NCBI RefSeq assembly: GCF_020169335.1
Contig: NZ_JAIEZN010000001.1
Location: 2,592,327-2,656,326 of the forward strand
Direction: 5' to 3'
From: Devosia aquimaris
Lineage (GTDB): Bacteria; Pseudomonadota; Alphaproteobacteria; Rhizobiales; Devosiaceae
Length of the DNA stretch: 64,000 nt
The notes beneath the pieces were generated by a model, which was not told where the DNA came from, did not search any database, and worked only from the letters and a program-made list of their open reading frames with translations. Positions 25,705 through 34,046 of the stretch are shown here, piece after piece. The position numbers and the translations under genes are program-made. Each line of letters begins with the position of its first letter. Positions within the stretch are counted from its first letter, which is position 1.

Positions 25705-26862
25705 ATGGCCTTCATACCCTACAGCACGCAGTCCATCGACGAGGATGACATCGCGGCAGTGACTGCGGTGCTGCGCGCCGACTATCTGACACAGGGGCCG
25801 GCCATTCCCGCCTTTGAGGAGGCCTTTGCGCGCCGCCACGGCGCAAAGCATGCAGTGGCCATCAACAATGCCACCTCGGCGCTTCACCTGGCCTGCCTGG
25901 CCCTGGGCGTCGGCCCCGGCTCTCTGGTCTGGACCTCGCCAAACAGCTTTGTTGCCTCGGCAAACTGCGCGCTCTATTGCGGCGCCAAAGTCGATTTCGT
26001 CGACATCGACCCCACGACTCGCAACATGTCTTTGCCGGCGCTGCGCGACAAGCTGGCTGCGGCAAAGGCTGCCGGAACCCTACCGAATGTGCTGATCCCG
26101 GTGGACTTTGCCGGCCTGCCCTGCGACCTGCAGGAAATGCGGGCCCTGGCCGACGACTATGGCTTCCGCATCATCGAGGATGCCTCGCACGCCACCGGCT
26201 CGAGCTACCTGGGCGCTCCGACCGGCGGTGCCTGGTCTGACCTGACCGTCTTCAGCTTTCATGCGGTCAAGATCGTCACCACCGCCGAGGGTGGCATGAT
26301 CACCACCAACGACGCGGCTCTGGCCGACGAGCTCCGCTTGCTGCGCTCCCACGGCATCACACGCGATACCGCGCGCATGCAGGGCGAGAGCGAGGGTCCA
26401 TGGTATTATGAGCAGACAGCGCTGGGCTACAATTACCGCCTGACCGATATCCAGGCCGCGCTGGGCTCAAGCCAGCTGGCCCGCCTGCCGACCATGCAGG
26501 CGCGCCGCACGGCGCTTGCCGACCGCTATGACACCATACTGGCTGACCTGCCCGTGACGCTGCCGTATCGCAGTAATGACCGCACATCGGCCTGGCATCT
26601 GTATGCCGTCGAAATCGACCCGGCCGGCCCGTCGCGCCGCGCAGTCTTTGACGCCATGCGCGCCGCCGAGATCGGGGTGAACGTGCATTATATCCCCATT
26701 CACACCCAGCCCCACTATCTCGGCCTGGGCTTCAAGCGTGGCGACTTCCCGGCCGCCGAACACTACTATGCGCATGCCATATCCCTGCCGCTGTTCCCCG
26801 CGATGACGGAGCAGCAGCAGGATTTCGTGGCATCGACATTGCGTGCCGCCCTGTCGGCCTGA
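25705..26862 (+). CDS. pseC: UDP-4-amino-4,6-dideoxy-AltNAc aminotransferase, PseC
   Basis: 385 residues, DegT/DnrJ/EryC1 fold. Visible: YSTQSIDEDDIAAV, AINNATSALHLAC, SPNSFVASANCALYCGA, EDASHATGSSY, and the PLP lysine in FSFHAVKIVTTAEGG at about residue 187. It transfers an amino group from glutamate to C4 of the PseB product. The 4-amino group made here is the one later acylated (acetyl by PseH in the classical pathway). Placed directly after pseB and before pseF. Confidence 0.93.
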   Translation: MAFIPYSTQSIDEDDIAAVTAVLRADYLTQGPAIPAFEEAFARRHGAKHAVAINNATSALHLACLALGVGPGSLVWTSPNSFVASANCALYCGAKVDFVDIDPTTRNMSLPALRDKLAAAKAAGTLPNVLIPVDFAGLPCDLQEMRALADDYGFRIIEDASHATGSSYLGAPTGGAWSDLTVFSFHAVKIVTTAEGGMITTNDAALADELRLLRSHGITRDTARMQGESEGPWYYEQTALGYNYRLTDIQAALGSSQLARLPTMQARRTALADRYDTILADLPVTLPYRSNDRTSAWHLYAVEIDPAGPSRRAVFDAMRAAEIGVNVHYIPIHTQPHYLGLGFKRGDFPAAEHYYAHAISLPLFPAMTEQQQDFVASTLRAALSA

Positions 26863-26872
26863 GGGGACATAG

Positions 26873-27571
26873 ATGAACCTGGCAGTCATTCCCGCCCGCG
26901 GCGGCAGCAAGCGCATTCCGCGCAAGAATATCCGCCCCTTCGCTGGCAAGCCCATGATCGCCTTCGCCATCGACAGCGCCTTGGCCAGTGGCCAGTTCGA
27001 CAAGGTCATTGTCTCAACAGATGACGCCGAGATTGCCGACATCGCCCGCCAGCATGGCGCCGAGGTGCCGTTCATGCGCCCGGCTGATCTGTCGGACGAC
27101 TTCACGCCCACCGTGCCGGTGATAGCCCACGCTATCCGGAGCATGATGGACCTGGGCACTGCCCCCGAGCTGGTTTGCTGCATTTATCCGGGCGTGCCCA
27201 TGATCGATGCCGATGACCTGCGCAAGGCCCGCGAGCACCTGCTGGGCAGCCAGGCCCAATATGCCTTCCCGGTCGCGCCCTTTCCGGCCGCTATCCAGCG
27301 CGCCCTGCGGCGTGATGTTGAAACCGGCAACGCCCAGCCTTTCAGCCCGCAATTTGTGAACACGCGCACCCAGGACCTGGAACCAGCCTATTTTGATGCT
27401 GGACAGTTCTACTGGGGCCGCCGCCAGGCCTGGCTTGATGGGCTGAGCCTGCATGGCCATGGCACCACCATCGTGCTGCCCGAATGGCGCGTGGTGGACA
27501 TCGACACTGCCGATGACTGGGCACGTGCAGAAATCCTCTATCGGGCGTTCGCGACGTCCCAGACCCTATGA
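26873..27571 (+). CDS. pseF: Pseudaminic acid cytidylyltransferase, PseF
   Basis: 232 residues. The nucleotidyltransferase loop IPARGGSKRIPRKNIRPF, VSTDDAEIADIA and VDIDTADDWARAE match CMP-nonulosonate synthetases of the PseF type. It activates pseudaminic acid (or its N-acyl variant) with CTP to CMP-Pse for transfer. Its stop overlaps the start of pseG by four bases. Confidence 0.92.
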   Translation: MNLAVIPARGGSKRIPRKNIRPFAGKPMIAFAIDSALASGQFDKVIVSTDDAEIADIARQHGAEVPFMRPADLSDDFTPTVPVIAHAIRSMMDLGTAPELVCCIYPGVPMIDADDLRKAREHLLGSQAQYAFPVAPFPAAIQRALRRDVETGNAQPFSPQFVNTRTQDLEPAYFDAGQFYWGRRQAWLDGLSLHGHGTTIVLPEWRVVDIDTADDWARAEILYRAFATSQTL

Positions 27572-28659
27572 AGTTTGGCTTTCGCGCCGACGCGGCGCTC
27601 GACATCGGTGCCGGGCACGTGATGCGTTGCATCACCCTGGCGCAGGAGCTGTCGCAGCGGGGTGCACAAAGCCATTTCGTCTGTCGCGAACACCCCGGCA
27701 ACATGATCCCCGCCATTCGGGCGGCCGGATTTGAGGTCTCGGTCCTTCCGGTGCATGCGCTTGGTGACCACAGCAGTTCACCCTATGCCAGCTGGGTGGG
27801 GGCAGACCTGTCCGTCGATGCCGCGGAAACCCGATCCATTCTCGAGGCTGCCGGCTGTGATGGCCTGGTCGTTGATCACTATGGCCTGGACGCACGCTGG
27901 GAAGACGACGTCGTCCCGCAGCGACGCACGGCCGTCATTGATGACCTGGCCGACCGCCCACATCACTGCGCCTTGCTTGTCGACCAGACACTGGGACGCA
28001 CGCCGCAAGCCTACGCCGGTTTGGTCCCTCAAGACTGCAACCCATTGTGTGGCGCCGGCTTTGCCCTGCTGCGTCCGCAGTTCGCCCATGCGCGACACCG
28101 TAGTCTTGAGCTGCGGGCCGGGCGGCAGCCAAAGCGCATCATCGTCTCGATGGGCGGCATTGATCGCGACAATCTCACTGGCCGCGTTCTCGATGTGCTC
28201 TGCGCGCTGCCCAGCGCCAGAGAAACCGAGATCACAGTGGTGCTCGGGGCGACGGCGCCCTGGCGCGACAGCGTTGCACGGCAAGCCGAGCGCAGCGGTC
28301 ATGACATTGCGGTTCTGGTCAATGTTGCTGACATGGCTGATCTGCTTGTCCACACCGACCTGGCAATCGGGGCCGCCGGGTCCTCGGCCTGGGAGCGCTG
28401 CTGCCTTGGCGTCCCCACCGTGATGGCGGTCACCGCCGACAACCAGACCGAGATCGCCCGCGCGGTCGCTGCCAGCGGAGCAGCCTTGACCGTGGGCCGT
28501 AGCGACGCACCGACATTTGACGATAGCCTGGCGGAGGCGGTGGACACCTTGCTGTGCGACACCGACCTTCGCACTGCGATGAGCCATGCCGCCGCTGCCG
28601 TGACCGATGGACAGGGTGCACGGCACGTCGCCGATGCCTTGATGGAGTTGCTAGCCTGA
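27568..28659 (+). CDS. pseG: UDP-2,4-diacylamino-trideoxy-altrose hydrolase, PseG
   Basis: 363 residues. The N-terminal RADAALDIGAGHVMRCITLA block with the catalytic His, the central VVDHYGLDARWED, and the C-terminal GAAGSSAWERCCLGVP typical of this GT-B-like nucleotide-sugar hydrolase are all present. It removes UDP from the 2,4-diacylated 6-deoxy-altrose so that PseI can condense it. Overlaps its neighbours by ATGA junctions on both sides. In this cluster the acyl group at position 4 may be formyl (see the next gene). Confidence 0.92.
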   Translation: MKFGFRADAALDIGAGHVMRCITLAQELSQRGAQSHFVCREHPGNMIPAIRAAGFEVSVLPVHALGDHSSSPYASWVGADLSVDAAETRSILEAAGCDGLVVDHYGLDARWEDDVVPQRRTAVIDDLADRPHHCALLVDQTLGRTPQAYAGLVPQDCNPLCGAGFALLRPQFAHARHRSLELRAGRQPKRIIVSMGGIDRDNLTGRVLDVLCALPSARETEITVVLGATAPWRDSVARQAERSGHDIAVLVNVADMADLLVHTDLAIGAAGSSAWERCCLGVPTVMAVTADNQTEIARAVAASGAALTVGRSDAPTFDDSLAEAVDTLLCDTDLRTAMSHAAAAVTDGQGARHVADALMELLA

Positions 28660-29297
28660 TGAAGATCACCATCGTCTGCAGTTCGGCCGATCACCCGATC
28701 AATCCCTGGCTCGAGCGCTGGATACAAACCCATGGCGCCACGCACGAGATTACGCTGCTGCGCAGCGTCAAGCAGCTTGAGGGCGGCGACATCCTGTTCC
28801 TGATTTCTTGCAGCGAGATTGTCACCAGTGCACATCGCGCCAAGTTCGGCGTGACGCTGGTCATCCATGCCAGCGACCTGCCCGAAGGCCGCGGCTGGAG
28901 CCCCTATATCTGGGAAATTGCTGAAGGCCGCGAACGCATCGTGGTCACCTTGCTCGAAGCCGAGGACAAGGTTGATTCCGGAGCGATCTGGGCCAAGAAG
29001 ACCGTGCCCATTCCCAAGCACTTCCTGGCGCCCGAGATCAATCAGGCGCTGTTCGACTGCGAACTGGAACTGATGGACATGGCGCTGGCGCTGCATGGCA
29101 CCAATCCCGGCGCCCCTCAGCCCGCCGACATTGCGCCGACCTACTATCAAAAGCGCACGCCTGAACACAGCCGTCTTGACGTCAACAAGACGATAGCCGA
29201 TCAGTTCGACCTGATACGGGTCTGCGACCCCGTGCGCTATCCCGCCTTTTTTGAGCTCCACGGCCACCGTTACAAGCTCACCCTGGAGAAGCTTTGA
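28659..29297 (+). CDS. Formyltransferase-family protein in the pseudaminic acid operon
   Basis: 212 residues. The segment VIHASDLPEGRGWSPYIWEI (centred near residue 75) is the counterpart of the HPSLLPxxRG loop of methionyl-tRNA and sugar N-formyltransferases, with His70; Asp106 in KVDSGAI matches the catalytic Asp. The Asn normally two residues before the His is Val68. It sits between pseG and pseI, where the acetyltransferase PseH is often found, so it may formylate the 4-amino group of the UDP-sugar, leading to 7-N-formyl pseudaminic acid. That N-formyl variants of pseudaminic acid exist in other bacteria is known; the role here is inferred. Confidence 0.75.
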   Translation: MKITIVCSSADHPINPWLERWIQTHGATHEITLLRSVKQLEGGDILFLISCSEIVTSAHRAKFGVTLVIHASDLPEGRGWSPYIWEIAEGRERIVVTLLEAEDKVDSGAIWAKKTVPIPKHFLAPEINQALFDCELELMDMALALHGTNPGAPQPADIAPTYYQKRTPEHSRLDVNKTIADQFDLIRVCDPVRYPAFFELHGHRYKLTLEKL

Positions 29298-29298
29298 C

Positions 29299-30345
29299 AT
29301 GCAATCGATCACCATCGCCGGACGGCGCATTGCAGACGACGCCCCGCCCTACATCATCGCTGAAATGTCGGCCAACCATAATGGCGACCTCAACACGGCG
29401 ATGAACATCATCAGCCTTGCCAAGCAGCAGGGTGCCGATGCGGTCAAGATCCAGACCTATACTGCCGACACGCTGACGCTTAAATCCGACAAGCCGGATT
29501 TTCAGATCAACGACGGCCTTTGGGCCGGCCGGACCCTGCACGAGCTCTACGAGTGGGCAAGCACGCCCTGGGACTGGCACAAGCCCATGTTTGACCATGC
29601 CCGCCAGGTGGGCATCACCCTGTTCAGCTCCCCGTTCGACACCACCGCGATCGACCTGCTCGAAGACCTTGGCGCGCCCGCCTACAAGATTGCTTCCTTT
29701 GAGGCCGTCGACTTGCCGCTGATCCGCTATGCCGGCAGCACCGGCAAGCCGATGATTATCTCGACCGGCATGGCCGATGACGAAGAGATCGAGGAAGCCA
29801 TCGATGCGGCCAAATCGGCCGGCTGCACCGAGCTGGCCGTGCTGCATTGTGTCAGCGGCTATCCGGCGCCCTCGGGCGACTACAACCTGCGCACCCTGGC
29901 CGACATGAAGCAGCGCTTCGGTCTGGTCACCGGCCTGTCGGATCACACCCTGGACAACGTAACGGCCATTGCCAGCGTCACCCTGGGGGCCGCCCTGATC
30001 GAGAAGCACTTCACGCTCGACCGCAATGGCGGCGGGCCCGACGACAGCTTCTCGCTTGAACCCAAGGACCTGCAGGAACTGTGCACCACCGCGCGCGCAA
30101 CCTGGGAAGCCCTGGGCACGGTCAACTACGGCCGCAAGTCCAGCGAAGTGGGCAACGTCAAGTTCCGCCGCTCGCTCTATTTCATCAAGCCCGTACAGGC
30201 TGGCCAGACCATCACGCCCGACATGGTGCGCAGCGTGCGCCCAGGCTTCGGCCTGGCGCCCAAGCACCTCGATGCCGTGATCGGCAAGACGGCCAAGGTG
30301 GATATCGAGGCCAACACCCGCGTCACCTGGGACGTTCTGGACTGA
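29299..30345 (+). CDS. pseI: Pseudaminic acid synthase, PseI
   Basis: 348 residues; the ATG at 29299 is one base past the previous stop. NeuB-type barrel motifs: IIAEMSANHNGD, AVKIQTYTADTLT, SSPFDTTAIDLLE, KIASFEAVDLPLI, GLSDHT and EKHFTLDR. A C-terminal antifreeze-like/SAF domain begins near residue 285 (FRRSLYFIKPVQAGQ). It condenses the hexose with phosphoenolpyruvate to the nine-carbon acid. The substrate choice (Pse rather than sialic or legionaminic acid) follows from the neighbouring pse genes. Confidence 0.93.
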   Translation: MQSITIAGRRIADDAPPYIIAEMSANHNGDLNTAMNIISLAKQQGADAVKIQTYTADTLTLKSDKPDFQINDGLWAGRTLHELYEWASTPWDWHKPMFDHARQVGITLFSSPFDTTAIDLLEDLGAPAYKIASFEAVDLPLIRYAGSTGKPMIISTGMADDEEIEEAIDAAKSAGCTELAVLHCVSGYPAPSGDYNLRTLADMKQRFGLVTGLSDHTLDNVTAIASVTLGAALIEKHFTLDRNGGGPDDSFSLEPKDLQELCTTARATWEALGTVNYGRKSSEVGNVKFRRSLYFIKPVQAGQTITPDMVRSVRPGFGLAPKHLDAVIGKTAKVDIEANTRVTWDVLD

Positions 30346-30349
30346 TTCC

Positions 30350-31360
30350 ATGACCCAGACGGGGCAATTGTCGGTTCTGATCATCGGCTGCGGCAATATC
30401 GCGGGCGGCTTCGACGCCGCCCGTCCGGTCGACGCCTTGCCGCTGTCCCATGCCGGTGCCTATCGGCGCGACGGTCGTTTCCGCCTTGCAGCCTGCGTCG
30501 AGGTCGATGATGCCCGACGCGCCGCCTTCATGTCGCGCTGGGAGATCCCGGAGGGCCGTGCGAGCACACGGGATCTCCGTGATCGCGTGGGGCAGTTCGA
30601 TGTCATCAGCATCTGCTCCCCAACCAGCGCCCATGCCGACGACATGGACGCAGCCATTGCCCTGCGGCCAAAGGTGATCTTCTGCGAAAAACCGATGACA
30701 CCAGCACTTGCGACCTCCGAGCAGGTGGTGGCGCGCTGTGAACAGGCTGGCATCATCCTCGCGATCAACCACACCCGTCGCTGGGCCCCTGACGTCTGGC
30801 GCTTGCGCGATCAGTTGCAGTCTGGCGCCTGGGGTGCGGTGCGCTCGGCCGCAGCGCGCTATACCAAGGGTGTGCTGAACAATGGCGGCCACATGCTCGA
30901 CCTGCTCGAGTTCCTGCTCGGCCCCTTGTCAGTCCAATGGGCTGGTCGGCCGGTGCATGATTTCTGGCCCGATGATCCGACAATTCCGGCGGCCCTGGTC
31001 TCCGCCACGGGCGTCCCCGTCCTGCTGGCTGTAGGCGATGCGCGCGACTACGCGACATTCGAGCTGACGCTCACCACCGAAGAAGGCCTGGTGACCATGG
31101 AGGATGGCGGCAACCTCTGGCGCTATCGCCGCGTCATCGACAGCCCGACATTCACCGGCTACAAGGCGCTCGACGCCGGAAGCCAGGTCGCGGGCGAATA
31201 TCAAATGGCGATGGTGAACGCCGTCGCAGACTTGTATGAGGCAGCCACGAACGGGTCGTCCGTGCGCAGTACGGGCTATTCAGCCCTGGCCGCCCAACGC
31301 CATTGTGCGGACATTCGAGCACTTGCCGCAATGACGGCAGAGGAAGACAACGATGAGTAA
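30350..31360 (+). CDS. Gfo/Idh/MocA-family NAD(P) oxidoreductase
   Basis: 336 residues. The Rossmann motif IIGCGNIAGGFDAA is at the N-terminus, FCEKPMTP supplies the catalytic Lys of the family, and NHTRRWAPDVW follows. Such enzymes oxidise or reduce a hydroxyl of a sugar or nucleotide sugar. The next gene is an aminotransferase, overlapping by eight bases, then a GNAT; the three could turn a ketosugar into an N-acyl amino sugar. The actual substrate is not evident. Confidence 0.82.
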   Translation: MTQTGQLSVLIIGCGNIAGGFDAARPVDALPLSHAGAYRRDGRFRLAACVEVDDARRAAFMSRWEIPEGRASTRDLRDRVGQFDVISICSPTSAHADDMDAAIALRPKVIFCEKPMTPALATSEQVVARCEQAGIILAINHTRRWAPDVWRLRDQLQSGAWGAVRSAAARYTKGVLNNGGHMLDLLEFLLGPLSVQWAGRPVHDFWPDDPTIPAALVSATGVPVLLAVGDARDYATFELTLTTEEGLVTMEDGGNLWRYRRVIDSPTFTGYKALDAGSQVAGEYQMAMVNAVADLYEAATNGSSVRSTGYSALAAQRHCADIRALAAMTAEEDNDE

Positions 31361-32639
31361 CGACACCCTTGCACTGTTTGGCGGCACCCCGGCCATCGCC
31401 GCTCCGCTTGAGCCGTTCCACAGCATTGGCGAAGACGAGGTGAACGCGGCCAGCGCGGTCATCCGCTCAGGCGTCTTGTCGGCCTATATCGGCGCGCCGG
31501 GCGAAGGCTTCATGGGTGGTCCGCACGTCAAGGCGTTCGAGGCCAAGGCCGCCAAATATTTCGGCGTTCGCAATGTCGTTGCTGTCAACTCCTGGACCTC
31601 CGGCCTGATTGCGGCCGTGGGCGCCATCGGCATCGAGCCGGGCGACGAGATCATCACGACGCCCTGGACGATGGCGGCGACAGCCACCGCCATCCTGCAC
31701 TTCAACGGCATCCCGGTCTTTGCCGATATCGACCCGGTGACATTCAACATCGATCCCGCCAGTGTCGAAAAGCTGATCTCCCCGCGCACCCGCGCCATCA
31801 TGGCCGTGGACATCTTTGGCCAGTCGGCCGACATGCGCGCCCTGCGCGCCATTGCCGACAAGCATGGGATCAAGCTGCTCAGCGATACCGCACAGGCGCC
31901 CGGGGCGCTGCAGGACAACAAATATGCCGGCACGCTGGCCGACATCGGCGGCTATAGCCTGAACTACCACAAGCATATTCATTCCGGCGAAGGCGGCATC
32001 ATTGTCACCGAGGACGATCGGCTGGCTGACCGCATGCGCCTGATCCGCAACCACGCCGAGGCCGTGATCCGCTCGTCCGACCCCGCCGAGCTGAACAACA
32101 TGCTCGGCTACAACTTCCGCATGGGCGAAATCGAGGCTGCCATCGCCTCGGTCCAGCTCGACAAGCTGGCTGCGCGGGTTGCCAGCCGCCAGAAGGCCGC
32201 CGAGGCCTTTACTCGCGGCATTGCCGACCTGCCTGGGCTGACCCCGCCCGTCACGGCCCCCGGCAATACCAATGTCTATTATGTCTATGGCATGAAACTG
32301 GACGTCGACGCTCTGGGCGTCTCGCGTGAACGCCTGGTCGAGGCCCTCCGCGCCGAGGGCGTGCCGTGGCTGATGGCCGGCTACCAGAACGTGCATCTCT
32401 ACCCCCTGTTCCAGCACAAGATCGCCTATGGCTCAAAGGGCTTCCCCTGGAACCAGCCCTTTGTATCCCGCGACATCGACTATTCGCGCGGCATCTGCCC
32501 CGTCGCCGAGGACCTGCATGCTCGCACCTTCCTCGGGCTCAACCTGTGCATGGGCGAATACGGCGACGCCGACATCGCCAACCTGGTGGCTGCCTTCCAC
32601 AAAGTCTGGGGCAACCTCGACGCATTGAAGGCCAAGTGA
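31353..32639 (+). CDS. DegT/DnrJ/EryC1-family aminotransferase (second sugar aminotransferase)
   Basis: 428 residues, longer than PseC and of a different subgroup. Motifs: VAVNSWTSGLIAAVGAIG, ITTPWTMAATATAI, LLSDTAQAPGA and the PLP lysine in NYHKHIHSGEGG. It ends with LFQHKIAYGSKGFPWN and LNLCMGEYGDADI. It should aminate a keto-sugar, probably the product of the Gfo/Idh enzyme just upstream. Similar enzymes are seen beside nonulosonic acid genes in other genomes, but I cannot fix its product. Confidence 0.82.
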   Translation: MSNDTLALFGGTPAIAAPLEPFHSIGEDEVNAASAVIRSGVLSAYIGAPGEGFMGGPHVKAFEAKAAKYFGVRNVVAVNSWTSGLIAAVGAIGIEPGDEIITTPWTMAATATAILHFNGIPVFADIDPVTFNIDPASVEKLISPRTRAIMAVDIFGQSADMRALRAIADKHGIKLLSDTAQAPGALQDNKYAGTLADIGGYSLNYHKHIHSGEGGIIVTEDDRLADRMRLIRNHAEAVIRSSDPAELNNMLGYNFRMGEIEAAIASVQLDKLAARVASRQKAAEAFTRGIADLPGLTPPVTAPGNTNVYYVYGMKLDVDALGVSRERLVEALRAEGVPWLMAGYQNVHLYPLFQHKIAYGSKGFPWNQPFVSRDIDYSRGICPVAEDLHARTFLGLNLCMGEYGDADIANLVAAFHKVWGNLDALKAK

Positions 32640-32645
32640 CCACAA

Positions 32646-33179
32646 ATGGCGGCATGCGCACCTGTGTTGGTCGGCCAGTTGGTCAGCTTGCGCCCGTTCG
32701 GGCCAGACGACATCACCGAGCAATACATTGGCTGGCTGAACGACCCACGGGTGGTTCGCTTCAGCAACCAGCGCTTTCGGCGTCACAATGCCGAAAGCTG
32801 CGTGGCCTATCTGTCCAGCTTTGAAGGCACCGCCAACCTGTTCTTGTCCATGCGACGGCGTCAGGACGATGCGCCCATCGGCACCATGACGGCCTATGTG
32901 AACGTGCACCACCAGACGGTCGACGTCGGCATCATGGTCGGCGCCCCAGAGGTTTGGGGCCAGGGCTATGGCCAGGACGCCTGGGACCTGCTGTTGACCT
33001 GGCTGGCCAGCCGCAGTGACATTCGCAAGATCACCGCCGGCACCTTGGACTGCAATATCGGCATGCAAAAGCTGATGCAGCGCTCTGGCATGGAACTGGA
33101 AGCCCGACGGGTGGCACAGGAGATCGTTGAGGGCCAGCCCCAGGACATCGTGTACTATGCGCGCTTCACCCATCAATGA
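32646..33179 (+). CDS. GNAT-family N-acetyltransferase (RimJ-like)
   Basis: 177 residues. RPFGPDDITEQYIGWLNDP is the RimJ/RimL-like start, and GVGI-type acetyl-CoA binding is seen at VGAPEVWGQGYGQDAWDLL. It likely acetylates the amino sugar produced by the DegT enzyme seven bases upstream. Alternatively it could replace PseH and acetylate the PseC product, which would leave the formyltransferase for another position. Sequence alone does not decide. Confidence 0.75.
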   Translation: MAACAPVLVGQLVSLRPFGPDDITEQYIGWLNDPRVVRFSNQRFRRHNAESCVAYLSSFEGTANLFLSMRRRQDDAPIGTMTAYVNVHHQTVDVGIMVGAPEVWGQGYGQDAWDLLLTWLASRSDIRKITAGTLDCNIGMQKLMQRSGMELEARRVAQEIVEGQPQDIVYYARFTHQ

Positions 33180-34041
33180 TCTGCCACGCCCGCTTGCGGT
33201 CGTGTGTCACGACGCTGGCGCTGCCAATATCATCTTGCATGCGATTGGCGAACAAGCGGATGGCATTCGCATTTGGACTGAAGGGCCGGCGGACGGCATT
33301 GCCGCCGCCCTGGGCCATCCGCGCAACACCAACAGCTTGGACGCTGCGCTGGATGGCGCGGCAATGCTGTTGAGCGGCACCGGCTGGGCAAGCGACCTCG
33401 AGCACCAGGCCCGCGCCGGCGCCAGGGCGCGCGGCATTCCCTCCATCGCCGTGCTTGACCATTGGGTGAACTATCCGCAGCGCTTCGTCCGCAACGGACA
33501 GGAGGTCCTCCCCGACCGCTGGTGGGTCACTGACAACTTTGCGCTGGCCGAAGCGAGCAGACACTTTGATCCCGCGCGCATTGACCTGGTGCCCAACCTC
33601 TACGCCAGAGCACAACTCGCCGGCGTGGCGCCGATCACTGCCGAGACGGCCAACCGGGTGTTGTACGTTCTCGAACCGGCACGGTCTGACTGGGGCCGCC
33701 ACACGCAGGGGGAGTTCCAGGCGCTCGATTATTTTGCCGAAAGGCTGCCGGGACTTCGCCTGCCGGCCGATATCGAGATCACCCTGCGTCCCCACCCCTC
33801 CGACCCGTCGGGCAAGTATGACGAGTGGATCGCCCGTCATGCCAATATGGCCCTGTCATTGGATCAATCAGGCAGTATTTCGCAGGCGATTGGACGGGCG
33901 CGCTGGGTTGCGGGTTGTGAGTCTTTCGCACTTGCGCTAGCGCTGGAGGCGGGGCGCCCCGTGTTCTGCACTCTGCCGCCCCATGCGCCGCAATGCCGGC
34001 TGCCCCATGATCGCATCATCCACATCAAGGCGATGGAGTAG
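33157..34041 (+). CDS. Unrecognised protein, possible GT-B glycosyltransferase
   Basis: About 294 residues from an ATG at 33157 that overlaps the GNAT gene by 23 bases. I do not recognise the family. Two halves are suggested: an N-terminal VVCHDAGAANIILHAI and IAVLDHWVNYPQRF region, and a C-terminal half with LRPHPSDPSGKYDEW and GCESFALALALEAGRPVF. The second resembles the HP-containing nucleotide-sugar region of GT-B enzymes. It stands between the amino-sugar genes and the PP-loop amidotransferase, so it may transfer the nonulosonic acid, but this is speculation. Confidence 0.55.
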   Translation: MRASPINDLPRPLAVVCHDAGAANIILHAIGEQADGIRIWTEGPADGIAAALGHPRNTNSLDAALDGAAMLLSGTGWASDLEHQARAGARARGIPSIAVLDHWVNYPQRFVRNGQEVLPDRWWVTDNFALAEASRHFDPARIDLVPNLYARAQLAGVAPITAETANRVLYVLEPARSDWGRHTQGEFQALDYFAERLPGLRLPADIEITLRPHPSDPSGKYDEWIARHANMALSLDQSGSISQAIGRARWVAGCESFALALALEAGRPVFCTLPPHAPQCRLPHDRIIHIKAME

Positions 34042-34046
34042 GCACC

